Source of the DNA: Euonymus europaeus
Taxonomy: Eukaryota > Streptophyta > Magnoliopsida > Celastrales > Celastraceae
Reading direction: 5' to 3'
Length of the DNA: 64,000 nucleotides
Assembly: GCA_963580455.1 (NCBI GenBank)
Contig: OY756965.1
Span: 5,530,501-5,594,500, forward strand
The notes beneath the pieces are model-generated. The model searched no databases. It had not been told where the DNA came from and was given only the letters and a program-made list of their open reading frames with translations. Below are positions 46,513 to 57,595 of this stretch, piece after piece. Each line of letters begins with the position of its first letter. The first letter of the stretch is position 1. The translations under genes were made by a program, and so were the position numbers.

Positions 46513-47581
46513 CAAAAGCCCAAATATTATGTGCAAATCATTATGCAAAACCCAAATATGTTTATACATGTGTCTCATTTGCATCAAAAAATACCCGGCC
46601 CAATAACTTAAGTGAATCAACAACCCTTGTCTTACCAGCCTATTTCCTCCTCCTACCCATGTATTCCAGAGATTTCTTCTCCCTAATGGCTGACCTAAAC
46701 TTCGTTGACAGCAAGCTGCCCGGAAACACTCATAGGAAACAATGCATATACATTTTTGAAACCAAAAATCCAGCGATTGGTGAGGTCTGGCCCAATTCGG
46801 ATTATGAAGAAAGGATCTGTGAATGATGGGATCTTGGTGAGGAATTTAGATGAGAGAGATCAGGGAGTATGGATTTGGTTTTGGTGATGATAGGTCTGGA
46901 TGGCTTCCGTGAGCAGGGAAGGCATGGTGATGCTAGTTTAAGGGGGAAAGATGGTTATCAGTGAAGATGGGTCCTCGGTGGAGGTGGGATGATAGCTTAA
47001 GAATAGCTAGAAAATGATGGGATTTTTTGGTGAGGGTGTGTGAGCCAATGATCTTCAGATTTTTTTGTGAGGGTATCTTGAGGATAGTGGCTACGAGTGG
47101 GTATTTCAGTGATGTCAAGATGGGTTTCGGTGATGATGAAAGGGAGTTGTTTAGATGTTGATGATGGTGGTCCAATGATGGTTTGGCTGTGGAGGTGAGA
47201 ACGTCTAGTGGTGACTGTGATGCAATTTGATTCTCTGGTGAGGTTGAGAGAGAGGATGAAGCTAGGTGAAGCAGGTGTTGGTGATGTGTTCCCGTCTTTT
47301 CTTTTGAAAGAGATGAAGATGGCTTATGGGTTCGATTCTCTGGTGAGGTTGAGAAGAGGATTTATGAAGGTGGGTCTTCTGGTGGAGAATGAGGTTGATG
47401 GTCGATATTCTGGTGAGGGAGTAAACGATAGTTGAAGATGTATGAGTGGCTTGAGTGATGTGGGTGTATGGTCTCCTGGTTATGTTATGGGGCTAGGCTA
47501 CGGGTGAGCAGAGGTGGTGATGTTGTGGTCCCGGGTGAGAGAAAGATGGCTCCGTCTTTAAGCAGAGTGAGGGAGAAGAAG

Positions 47582-48018
47582 TTGTTGGAAATTCATTGGT
47601 TTGACCATGAAATTAATTGAGCTCCAATTAATGGAGGGATTGGATGTTCAATGAAATGTTGCTTGATAGTAGTTCATGTGAGCATGACATTAGGCTCAGG
47701 TCCAACCCATGGAGACCTTTCAAGCCCAAACCGTGTGACAAGTAACATATGTGTTGAATATCTCTTGGAGATAATTCCAATCAGGAAGAGATAATACAAC
47801 ATATAAATATGTGTTGAATATCTCTTGGAGAAAATTCAATCAAGTGGAGATAATAAAAAATTCTCATGGTGATAATTCATTAAGATGAGGCTTATCTCTC
47901 AGTTGTTCCAATCCAAACCTTCCCCTTATGCACTATAAATAGAGGCCTCTAGTTCATTATAAATCATAGTAGAAACACAAAGCATTCTAGTTGTTTAGAG
48001 AGTTGAGAGCATCCTTCT
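47582..48018 (+). repeat. 5' LTR of the copia element, 3' border lost
   Basis: Begins TGTTGGAAATTC and holds a TATA box ctataaatagagg (47934-47946) with transcript-start context. Two copies of atatgtgttgaatatctcttggaga (47746 and 47806 region) form a direct repeat. No primer site is found before gag: the LTR end, primer site and gag N-terminus appear to have been deleted near 48005-48030. Confidence 0.7.
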
Positions 48019-48621
48019 TTGGTTCCGCAAGAGCTTTGGAGTGCTGCTTCCAGCATGTTTCCTACTTCTAAGACTCTATGGGCAACCTTAGAAAAGAAGT
48101 ATAAAACAGAAGATGCTGGCTCGAAGAAATTCATGGTAGGGAGTTTTTTGGAATATCAAATGGTGGATTCAAAGAAGGTAGTGACCCAAGCCGAGGAACT
48201 AAAGATCATCATCAATGAGATCTTTGCTGAGGGAATGGTCATGAGTGAATCATTCCAAGTGGCTGCGGTCATTGAGAAGCTTCCTAAGGAGATGAATCTT
48301 GATGATTTGATCTTGAAGTTGAGGATTGAGGAAGACAATTGCAACAATCATAAGAAGGGTTACAAAACTCAGGAGGCGAAAGCTAACTTGGTGGAGACAA
48401 ACAAGCCCTCTGATAAAAAGAGGAAGTTTGGTGGAAATAACAAGACGAACCCTAAGACGTTCAAAGGCAATTGTTTTGTGTGCAATAAAGAGGGGCATCG
48501 GGCTAAAGATTGTCGCTCAAGGAAAGGTCAAAAGAATGACCAGAAAAAGAAGGCACAAGCACACTTCATTGAAGTGGAAAAAGGATTTGGATGTTATGAA
48601 CCTTTGTGCAATGATCTCTAA
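48019..48621 (+). pseudogene. copia gag, N-terminally truncated
   Basis: Encodes the second half of a plant copia gag (TLWATLEKKYKTEDAGSKKF, EGMVMSESFQVAAVIEKLP, DDLILKLRIEEDN) and a CCHC zinc knuckle CFVCNKEGHRAKDC at residues 152-165. The first ~80 residues of a typical gag are absent, and after IEKLP a stretch expected in the family is missing. Near 48590 the frame shifts into protease. The methionine at 48019 is not the original start. Confidence 0.85.
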
Positions 48622-49159
48622 ATGCAACTTGACTGGAAATCCTAGAGAATGGTGGGTGGATACTGAAAGTACTCGCCATGTGTGTGCTAGCAAGGAGTTA
48701 TTCTCCACATACCGATCCATTATGAATGAAAATTTATACATGGGAAATGCTGCTGCTACAAAAGTAGATGGAGTTGGAAATGTGGTGCTGAAAATGATCT
48801 CTGGAAAAGAGCTAACTCTTATCGACGTGTTACACGTGCTAGAAATTCATAAGAATTTAGTGTCAGGGTCACTCTTTAGCAAGAAAGGTTTCAAACTTGT
48901 TTTTGAGTCTAAGAAATTTATTCTCACTAAGTATGGGATGTATCTGGGGAAAGGGTTTTTGGCTGATGGTCTCTTTAAACTTAATGTAACCACTGTTGAT
49001 CATTCTAATAAAATTGCTTCTTCCGCTTACTTGCTTGAGTCTTGTAATGTATGGCATGGCAGGTTAGGACATGTTAATTATGGAACTTTACGTCAATTAA
49101 TTAACATGAACCTAATACCTAAATTTGGCTTAGACACGAATGAAAAATGTGAAACATGT
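48590..49159 (+). pseudogene. copia protease and pre-integrase zinc region, copy 1
   Basis: Reads NPREWWVDTESTRHVC, where the aspartic protease signature DTG has become DTE, so the active-site loop Gly is lost. Then VSGSLFSKKGFKLVF and the pre-integrase HHCC region (WHGRLGHV ... EKCETC) follow. The frame is cut at 49159 by the LTR of the nested element. A second copy of this segment lies at 58608-59241. Confidence 0.85.
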
Positions 49160-51263
49160 TGTAGTACCCCATTTTTTCCGAAAAGTTTTGATTTTTCCCA
49201 AACCAAGACGAAGCCCATTAAACTCACCAAAAAAATCAAGCCCAATTACTAATCCATTCATTTAAACTAACCTACCCAATTAAATCCAAATCCTGGCCCA
49301 TCTCCCAATTAAACCCAATTAAGCCCACAATCTAATTAAATCAAGCCAAATAATCACCCAACTAAAAGCCCAAAGCCCAACCCAAGTTTTAACCCTAATA
49401 CCTAAAGGTTTTGATAGGAAGAAGGAAGAAGCCGCCGGTTATGGAAGAAGAGAGAGAGAGAGAGAACGTGGGAGACATAAGAGAGGGAGAGACACCGGAT
49501 GAAGCCAAGGAGAAGAGAGGCGCCTCCAAGTTTGAAAAACGAAGAAAGAGAAGGCTAAATTCAAAGACAAAGACTTTTAGGGATTTTGTTGATTTTGGGG
49601 AGGAATTTTTCGGTTTTTTTGGTTTATAAAAGCAAAGGAAGAAACCGAGAAAAAAAGGGGCGGAGTGACAGAGAGATTAGGAGAAAATTTTGGGGTGGTT
49701 TTGAGAGAAGGGAATTTCTTTGAGAGAAAAAGGGGAGATTGAGAGGGATTTTCGAGTTGTTTTTTAGAGGAACTTTTTCAAAATTCTTGAGGAAGATCCG
49801 GAGGTGTGTTTTTTTTTTTTTTTTGAGGAAGATCGGGGCTGAATCAAAGAAAGAAAACGGGAGGAGAAATTTCAGATTTGTTTTGAGGGATTTTTGAGTT
49901 GTTTTTTTGAAAGATTCGAGCTTGCTTTTGAGAGGAAATTTTGAGTTGTTGAGGGGAAGAAAATCGGAGATCCGGAGGAAAGGAAGAGAGAAGGAAAATC
50001 GAGGCTCGCCGAACGGCAGAGGAGAAGATTCGGACGAAACTGGAGAAGAAAGATCCAAGAAACCAAGTTAGTTTTGATTTTCAATTTAAATCTTTTCTTG
50101 TCATTTTAATTTGTAGTTTCTTGTTGGTTTGGATCCGGTGTTCGCTTGTTTGCTGTTTTGCTGCTTTGTTTCTCTGTGTGCAGGCGCGTCGCTGGACGGG
50201 AAGACATGCAGGTGTGCTGGTGTTTTTCGGTTGTGAGGGAGGAGGAAGAAGCACAGTAATGGGCTGGTCCAGGGATGTGTTGTTGTGCCGGAATATGTTT
50301 TGGGCCTGTTTTAGATGGTTATGGGTTTTGGTTTCTGTGAACGGGCTTATTGTTTGTTTTGGGCCAGGGATGTGTTTTTGGGCTGGAAGCTTGAGGATCG
50401 GGTCGGGCTCGATTTGTATTAATTTAGGCCGTTTGTGTTTTATTTTGGGCTTTGTCTTGGGTTTTGTTTACATGTAATGGGCCGGGTTTGGTTTATGTTC
50501 TGATCTTGTGTATTCTGGATTAGGCCTTTTCTTTTGTGTTTTTGGGCTTTAAAATTGTATTGGGTTTTAGATTTAGGTTGGGGCCTTGGGCAGTAATTGG
50601 GGTTTATAAGTATGCATCTGGGCCTAAGGCCATGTAAATAGTGAAAACAAAAATAATAAAAATTGCATACATGATTTTAGGATGCTAGAAGCATGCAGCG
50701 GTTGATCCGACGACGGAACTAATCGAGTGGCATTTGATGTTTTCTATCGGATTCTTGAGGATAAAATTTTATGAAATTCTCATCCAATGGATGGAGAGGA
50801 TTTTCTTTTAGCTTTCATATTGTATATCAAAATTATATTGAAAGCATTAACTGACGATAGAATTAATTTGGGGAATGCATTGGATGCACCTTCAGACAAA
50901 ATTCTTGAGGTGAGAGAGTTTCATGGATATTTGACCATTGGATGGAAGAGTCCCATGAACCTCAATATTATACTCTCAATATAACTTTTATATGCTGTAA
51001 ATAATTATCATGTATATATTTTTGTTAAAATGTCACGATTAATTTTCTTAGTCATATAATGGGATAATAAAAGTTAAATTGACAACTGTTTTTAAAACAG
51101 ACGTTGTGGGGTGCCTCACACCTTCCCCATACGTAACAAACTCACTTACCCATTTTTCTGAATTTTCGCAGACCAAATTGATTTTAATCGGTGACCAATT
51201 GCACCTATTACAATTGGTGGCGACTCTTATTTTAAAATTTCTCTCGCAAAACCGGTTGCGACA
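49160..51263 (+). repeat. left LTR of the Tat/Ogre-type element
   Basis: A 2104-bp LTR from TGTAGTACCCCATTTTTTCC to GGTTGCGACA. It contains a GA-rich leader-like block (49420-50060) with poly-T/A tracts and a stretch rich in ggcc/gggcc (50270-50660). Nearly identical to 59242-61338, with a few substitutions and small length changes in homopolymers. Open frames in it on both strands are not supported as genes. Confidence 0.93.
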
Positions 51264-51265
51264 AC

Positions 51266-51283
51266 TGGCGACTCTGCTGGGGA
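51266..51283 (+). other. primer binding site (tRNA-Arg type)
   Basis: TGGCGACTCTGCTGGGGA lies two bases after the left LTR. Ogre elements use a closely similar tRNA-Arg site. The right LTR is followed instead by copia sequence, as expected for an LTR at the right edge. Confidence 0.85.
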
Positions 51284-52935
51284 AAACTAGTTTTTAAATG
51301 TGTATATATCTCTTTAAAAAAAAACTAGTGAGTTGGGCCTTCTAAATTTAATTTTTCTTATCCCATTATTTGATTTTGTTTGTTTTAAATATATTTGGTG
51401 TTTTATTTCTCTAGTTTTTTTTATTGATATTTTTTTTTATTATTATTTTTTTAAAAAAATGTTGTGATTTGTGAGTTTTTTTATTATTGTCCTCACACAT
51501 TGTGCACGATACCTTTTCATGAGTCCAACAACTCGGGCTCAAAACCCTTAAGAGAGGATGAAGTAAACGAGACCTTCGAGGGATTTCAATCCCCGTGCAG
51601 GCTCGCGAAAAATCCTCACTCGATCCACTCCTCTATTCAGGGGGACCCAGGCTATTCCAGCAATGGACACTGGCGGGGGATAAGTCGGGAGCCTAGATTG
51701 TCCATAACCAATGACCATAGTCATAGGACACAGGAAACTACTTCTAACTTTATGTCTTTATGTACATAAGGGATTCACGTACTTATCTTGCATAAAAAGT
51801 TATGCCCATGTATATACCCCTCTTTCACTCATACATGTCTGTATATACATTTCATGTATTATTTTGCATATATTAGTTAGGTTTTATCCATGTATATATG
51901 TGTCATTCATTACCATCACATTGACAATAGTTCCTTTGTTTATAGGATGTACATAAACTCATAATCATGCATACATTAATAAAGTTGGTATAAAAAAATG
52001 ACAAAAAAATACGAAAAAAATAAAAATAAAAATCATTGGCAAATGATAATATTGGGGCATTGACGTTTAATCTTCATGTTGTTGTTAAATAAATAAGTCA
52101 ACTCTACTACTAATCATTTCTCGCCCATTGGTTTTTGAGCTTAGTAACTGGATCGGTGTGGCAATTTCCAGTATCTTATCAATGGCCTCAAGGAGTAATC
52201 TCTAAATGCACAACCATTTGTGGTCTAGCTCATGACCACTTATTGGGTTTTGTAATGAGCATGTCCTTACATTGTCTTTGATGAAATTTCAATGCGGTTG
52301 TTGCATGTTGCATCATTTCATCTTTTCTATATTATCACCATGAATAAAGCTCTTCGTTCAAAATTGTCAAAATCATTCTCTTTCATTTTTTCATAATTTC
52401 CAAATCTCACACATTCTACCATCCCATTCACCAAGATTGAAATTGATGATAAAGAAAAAGATGAACCTAATGAAACAGTTTTTGGGTGCACTCAATAAAT
52501 AATATTGAATCCTTCTCTGACATTGAGAATGAATTTGAAATATCATCAGAAGATTTTTGCCACCCGGACAGGGATGTTAGATTTGAATCCCCAGGTATAG
52601 TGAGGGAAGAGAATATTGGTCAAATGACTCAGAAAATGACAGGGAAACCAAACAGATTACGGAGGAAATTCAGAAAGAAATATGTGGCTCCCACACAAGT
52701 GGATAGTGCATAATTATTTTTGTTATGTGGCCACGTGTTGATTGATAATGGTGGCAATGGTGAGGATAGTGTGCATTGACTTTGAGATTAAGACTGACGA
52801 TTTTAATATAGCTAAGGTGACTTGAATTGATACCATCAATAATGAGCATAGTTGAGGAGCAGATATGCGCAGGTTACGATGTTGACCATGTGAGGACAAT
52901 TTCTATGTTAAATGAGTGATTTTCTTGTTTGCGGA
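51284..52935 (+). other. leader region of the Tat/Ogre-type element
   Basis: AT-rich, mostly non-coding. A 75-codon open frame (52486-52713) with SDIENEFEISSEDFCHPDRDV is acidic and ends in a basic RLRRKFRKK stretch. It may be a relic of a longer protein of the element, but no domain is recognised. Confidence 0.4.
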
Positions 52936-53414
52936 TCTTTTGGTTGCCAAGTGAGATATTTCACAATCTCTCACCATCTCTATCGCTAATTCAGGCGTGC
53001 ATTCCAATCTTCCTCCATTGTTTCCTTTTCTTGCCAATTTTTCAACTTTTCTTTAATGATTTTTTGTCTCTTTCGTCACTTTGAGTCGCATTTTTGTGGT
53101 CTCTTCCATATACTCGACCGTGTATCTTGACTTTTCCTCACCTCTCTCTCTTTCATGACATTTTATTCAAACCCTTCTTCAATGTTGTTTCTATCTTCTG
53201 GCCAACTTCGTCTTCTTTCTCTTTGAGTCACCTCTTCACCGTCAACTCAGCTTTACTAGCAGGCCATCTGCCAAATTTTTCCCTCTTCTTACACTGCCAA
53301 AACTTCTTGTTCAAAATCCTTCGTGATCTTCTCCCACTTCACGGGTTGATTTCAAACCACCACAGTTAGCTCATCTCTATGGCTACCAAAAGACCATTCG
53401 AGTAATCCCCTCAA

Positions 53415-54488
53415 ATGACTGATCTAAATCGCTTTATCTGTCGGGAAGCGGTTAGGAAATATCAAGAATCAATAAGGGGGAGAAAAATTATTCCAGAGAG
53501 AGGTTTGCAAACTTCTTTAACAGTAGAGCCAGCAATTGCAAAAATTATTGCTGAGCGGGGTTGGGAGGATTTTGTTGCACAGCCAAAACCCGCAGTTGTC
53601 CCAGTGGTAAGAGAATTTTATGCAAATGCAGTTGTAGGGTATGAACATGTATATGTTCGGGGTATGATGGTCTCATTTGATAGCAAAACCATCAATGCAG
53701 TCTACAATATTCCAGATATCGTCAATGATGATTTCTCGGCCTTGTTGGAGTTTGATACTATTTTGGATGAAGCGATTCGTATGTTGTGTAAGCCAGGAGC
53801 CTTCTGGAAGAAATTTAATGGGGTGGGAGTCTCATTTCCCACATCTGCTATGACAAAAAATAGCAGGACTTGGATGCGATTTATCTGGGCGAAGCTCATG
53901 CCAAGCAGTCATTCAACAGATATCCGCAAAAATAGAGCAATTTTGCTTTATTGTATTCTACATGGAAAATTAATTGATATTGACAAAGTTTTACACAATT
54001 CCATTGTGCACAGTTGTCATAATACAACAACCATAGGGCTTTGTTTGTCCTCTCTGATTTGCACATTGTGCATGAGAGCTGGAGTTCTTTAGGCACCGCA
54101 TGAGGAGGTGCAGTATCCGAAATGTGCTATTGATCGCAGAATGATTGGAAGATATAAGGATGATGATATTGTAGAGACTCCTACTGTGGCTGAATCCCCT
54201 ACCATTCCTCATTCTCAGTCATCCAGAACCACTGACGTATCTGAAAGGTTAACGCAGATTGAGGCACGTCTGGATCACTTGTCCAAAAGTATTGATCTGT
54301 TAGTGACATATATTGCAGGCAACCATGGAACCATGACACACATGCCTAATCAGTCGTCCAGTGATTTTGGAAGGCATACCATGCAGTTCTCTACCACACA
54401 AGCCCAACCACAGAATTGTTATCCTTCTGAAAATCATGAAGACCCGGGATTTCAGTCAGGGAATTGTTATTTTCCATCATTTGAGTAA
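53415..54488 (+). pseudogene. plant-transposon-protein-like ORF A, one amber codon
   Basis: A 1074-nt frame (358 codons) interrupted only by TAG at 54090-54092. The first 225 codons resemble the 'putative plant transposon protein' domain found in Ogre-type and related plant elements: KIIPERGL, VVREFYANAVVGYEHVYVRGMMVSF, INAVYNIPD, then RTWMRFIWAKLMPS and RAILLYCILHGKLIDI. After the amber codon it continues with CAIDRRMIGRYKDDDI, a Ser/Thr-rich linker, a coiled coil (RLTQIEARLDHLSKSIDLL) and a Gln/Asn/Ser-rich end. The function of this protein class is unknown. Whether the TAG is read through or is a disabling change cannot be decided. The family assignment is by recognition, not by search. 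Confidence 0.6.
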
Positions 54489-55620
54489 TTGTAGAACATT
54501 GCAGACGTGGTGTTGTTTAGTTAGTTTCTGATGAATAAATTGAGTTACTGTCTTCAATAGGGACATTTGCATAATTATGACGAAAAAAAAAGAAAAAAAA
54601 AAGAAGAAGAACAAAAAAAAAAGCACAAAAAAATGGACAAAAATACAAACAATGAAGAAAAATGAAAATGAAAGAAGAAAAACAAAGAGGAGAAAAGATG
54701 CATTCAATTCAGATTGGAAGTTCAGAAGAACAGTTCAGACATGGACTTGTTAGACTTTGGACAGTGTCATGATTGGTGATCAATTTGATTTGTGGTGATA
54801 TGGGTGAAGGTACATAATTGGCTTGCTAGACACGCACCAAAACTGGGGCAGTTTTTGGCGCGATCATTACATCAAATTTTGTTTCCAAAAATGAAGGGTT
54901 CAGATATAATCTGATACAAATTGGATTTAATCATTGTTAATTGGGGGCACACCAAAACTGGGGCAGTTTTGGTGTAATCTTTGAATTGTCACAATTTTCA
55001 TCTTGGAAAAGCTCAGTCTATTTCTCATCACCTCTTCCCCTCCAAAATAAAGCTTCCTATTGTCACTCATCATTTTTGATTAAATTTTATCGAAGTGTTC
55101 ATTTCTTTGACTTTGCTCATCCATTTTCACATCTCATTCATCCCCCAAGAAGTTTTCCATTTGACATGCATAGTCGTATTGTTAAATTCATCATTGACAA
55201 AGTTTTGATAGAAAGTGTGATAAGTGCATTTGAATATTACTTTTTGTCAGAACATTGATGGATGTTGGTGTCCTACACTGAAAAAGGGATGGAAAAAGCC
55301 TTGTGGTCGAGATATGTATTATTAGCAGAGGAATGATTCGAAACATAAAAATGGAAAAAGTTGTAATTAAGAAATGTGGGCATATATGATTTTTGAAGAA
55401 AATTGGTCAAAAACAATGGAAAAAAAACAAAAAAAGAGGGAAAAATGAAACACTTGAGAGTATTGCATTCATTCGAAGTGAGATATTCATAATTGTGCAA
55501 TATATGTCATTGCATGCATCATCGTTGCATGTTGCTTATCATTTGACAGGTTTGTTCAAACAGTACAAATTCAGACAATCTTCATGAATCAGGTATGCAT
55601 CTCTTTATTCAAATATTTTA
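54489..55620 (+). other. spacer with A-rich tract and paired hairpins
   Basis: Non-coding. It holds an A-rich simple-sequence block (54580-54690) and two copies of a hairpin. One is a 12-bp perfect stem at 54949-54975 (ACACCAAAACTG, loop ggg). The other is a degenerate copy at about 54833-54862 with the same caaaactggggcagttt core. Confidence 0.6.
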
Positions 55621-55795
55621 TGATTGGCCAAGCCGGGAATGGCCCTAGTGATCCCGAGCAATTTTTTTCAAAAATCATTTCCAATGATTAGCCCAGCCGG
55701 GAATGGCCCTAGTGACCCGTGCATTTTTCCAAAAATAATTTTCAATGACTCGTCAAGCCGAGAATGGCCTTAGTGATCCCGAGCATTTTTCAAAC
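55621..55795 (+). repeat. satellite unit, first block (3 copies)
   Basis: Three diverged copies of the roughly 60-bp unit (agccaagccgggaatggc, tagtgatcccgagcattttt) that forms the larger array at 57596-58607. They precede the leader of ORF B. Confidence 0.9.
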
Positions 55796-56402
55796 AAACG
55801 AAAAAAAAATTCTTCTTCACTGTTGAGTCACACGTCTTCACCATCTCTATCGTGCCTTTCCTCATCACTGTCACAATTCAGGCATGCACGACTTTTTTCA
55901 TTCTTGTCGTTTTCATGGCATGTGTTTTTAAAATATTTTGTATCTTTTGGCCATATTCTTTTTCCTCTCTCTATCGTTTTTCCTTCCCATCTCCATCATG
56001 TCTCTTTCCCATCCCTGTCATAGCTCAGGCATATGACTTTCTTTCATTTTCTTTCAGCCATCTGTTTCTTCTCATCTCTATCGTGTCTCTATCACCAGCT
56101 CAGGCACGTATCCCCACATTTCTCCTTTCTCTTCCTTTCTGGCCAAGTTTTGTCTCATCTGATGGATTTCTTCGCTTTTCCACTAAGTGACATGTTTTCA
56201 CCGTATCATCCGTGATGTCGACTTTTCAACTACTTTTGAAATTTTACGTTCATTCTTTATTGTTTTGTCGCTTGTGCTCGAGTTTTTCTCTTCTTCTCGA
56301 AGTCACGTGTCTTTACCATATCTATCATCTGATCATCGTTTTACTATGATCTCGTCACTTCATTTTTATTCCTTCCATTACTGACACGATTACTCACTTT
56401 CA

Positions 56403-57476
56403 TTGATTTTCGTCCATTGTTCCACATCTTCTTCCACTACATCTCACCGTCATCAAGTGAAAATCCTCACCCATCTTTCATCTCATTTAATGGATGGGAC
56501 TCTGTCACCCCGCTTACAAACAATCACCTTGTTTGCTAAAGCGAAAATTATTCCTGAGCGACGATTCGACCTTCACATTCTTAGAGATGCCAGCGCTCGT
56601 TGGGCTGTGAACTACCTCCAGGATCACTCTATGTTATTTTTGGTTAACCCAGATCCTACAGGTAATTTATCAGTTTACCCTCGTATAGTTCGTGATTTCT
56701 ACGAGACTCTTGAAATGTTACCACCGAGTACGAGAACCGGACCACATCCGATTTACCAGGTGAAAGTAATTGGTATAAAACTCCAGTTCACCACAGCAGA
56801 CATATTTGAGTGTTTAGGGTATCCCCCTTCTTATGATGTAGCTTCCGGTTTCGAAGCACCGATATCTGTTTCTAAGAAGGAGATAATTGTCAACATGTGT
56901 CGAGGACAGAACGATGAGAAAGTGAACGCTACACTCCGCTCATATTTACCACCAAAGATGTGGTTGCTGGACGACGCTCTCCGGCACAATCTTTGCCCCA
57001 TCGGCCACCACCACCAGAGACGGGGTAAGATTCTTCATGCCCCATACTATATGTATCAGGGAGTATGGTTTGACATTGGAGAATTCTTTATGGCCACTAT
57101 TCTAAAGACACAGAGTTTCGTGGAGAATAGACCAACGAAGGGCGGAAAATTATATTTCCCACGACTCGTTACCCGACTGGTTTTGAGCAAGGGCATTCGT
57201 CCTCCTATAAGCCAAATCTCCCCATTTTATCCAGTAAGCATTATGCAGAAAAATAACTAGTGGAAAGGCATTAACCAAATGACCACTGCTGCCAAGAGGC
57301 GAAAAGCATCAACGACACAAGTTGTATTACTGGGGGAAACATCTCGTTCTGCTACTAGAGCACCACCACCTCGCCGTATTCAGGAAACACCGACTCATGA
57401 ACATCAGTTGGAGGCCAGGCGACAAAGGTGGGAGCAACTGTTGAATGTGGTTGCGAATATGGAGAGGCCCAACTAA
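56403..57476 (+). pseudogene. plant-transposon-protein-like ORF B, one amber codon
   Basis: A 1074-nt frame from ATG 56403, interrupted only by TAG at 57258-57260, in frame with a basic/Gln-rich tail (KRRKASTTQ ... RRQRWEQLLNVV). The body has the same block order as ORF A: KIIPERRFDLH, VRDFYETLEMLP, YQVKVIGIKLQFTTADIFECLGYP, MWLLDDALRHNLCPIGHH, KILHAPYYMYQGVWFDIGEFF, LVTRLVLSKGI. It is strongly diverged from ORF A in sequence, so the duplication is old or the two modules came from different elements. The first ~40 codons may not be translated; the true start is uncertain. Family assigned by recognition only. Confidence 0.6.
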
Positions 57477-57595
57477 GAATTCTACAGTGTCAGTTCATGT
57501 ATTTTTACCAAAGTCCAGCCCATGTCACGGATAAGCCCAGGGATAACTACAGTGATCCCAGTCATTTTTATGTTTAAGGAAAAATCAATCATCAT

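Larger units (their letters stand above)
41986..47581 (-). mobile_element. Ogre-like LTR on the minus strand, split by three later insertions
   Basis: On the minus strand this reads like the 3' half of the LTR at 49160-51263. Matching blocks are GGGCCTTAGGCCATTGTAAAT (44384-44404 region) against the ggcctaaggccatgtaaat block near 50620; the ATTTTAGGATG-TAGA-GCATG block; the GTGGGGTGCCTAATACCTT block (about 42095-42120); and the ATTGGTGGCGACT block near 42030. Solo LTRs 2 and 3 and the copia element at 47582 are inserted in it. No primer site follows its end at 41986, so it is a solo or 3' LTR. Open frames at 46395-46826 and 46933-47435 are not recognisable genes. Confidence 0.6.

Noticed and set aside
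46395..46826. 143-codon open frame overlapping the end of solo LTR 3
   Set aside because: It crosses the LTR boundary and target duplication, so it cannot be an ancestral gene.
49411..50084. Long minus-strand frames rich in Ser, Phe and Leu, repeated at 59484-60160
   Set aside because: They are the antisense of the GA-rich block in the two LTR copies; the open frame follows from composition and varies between copies.
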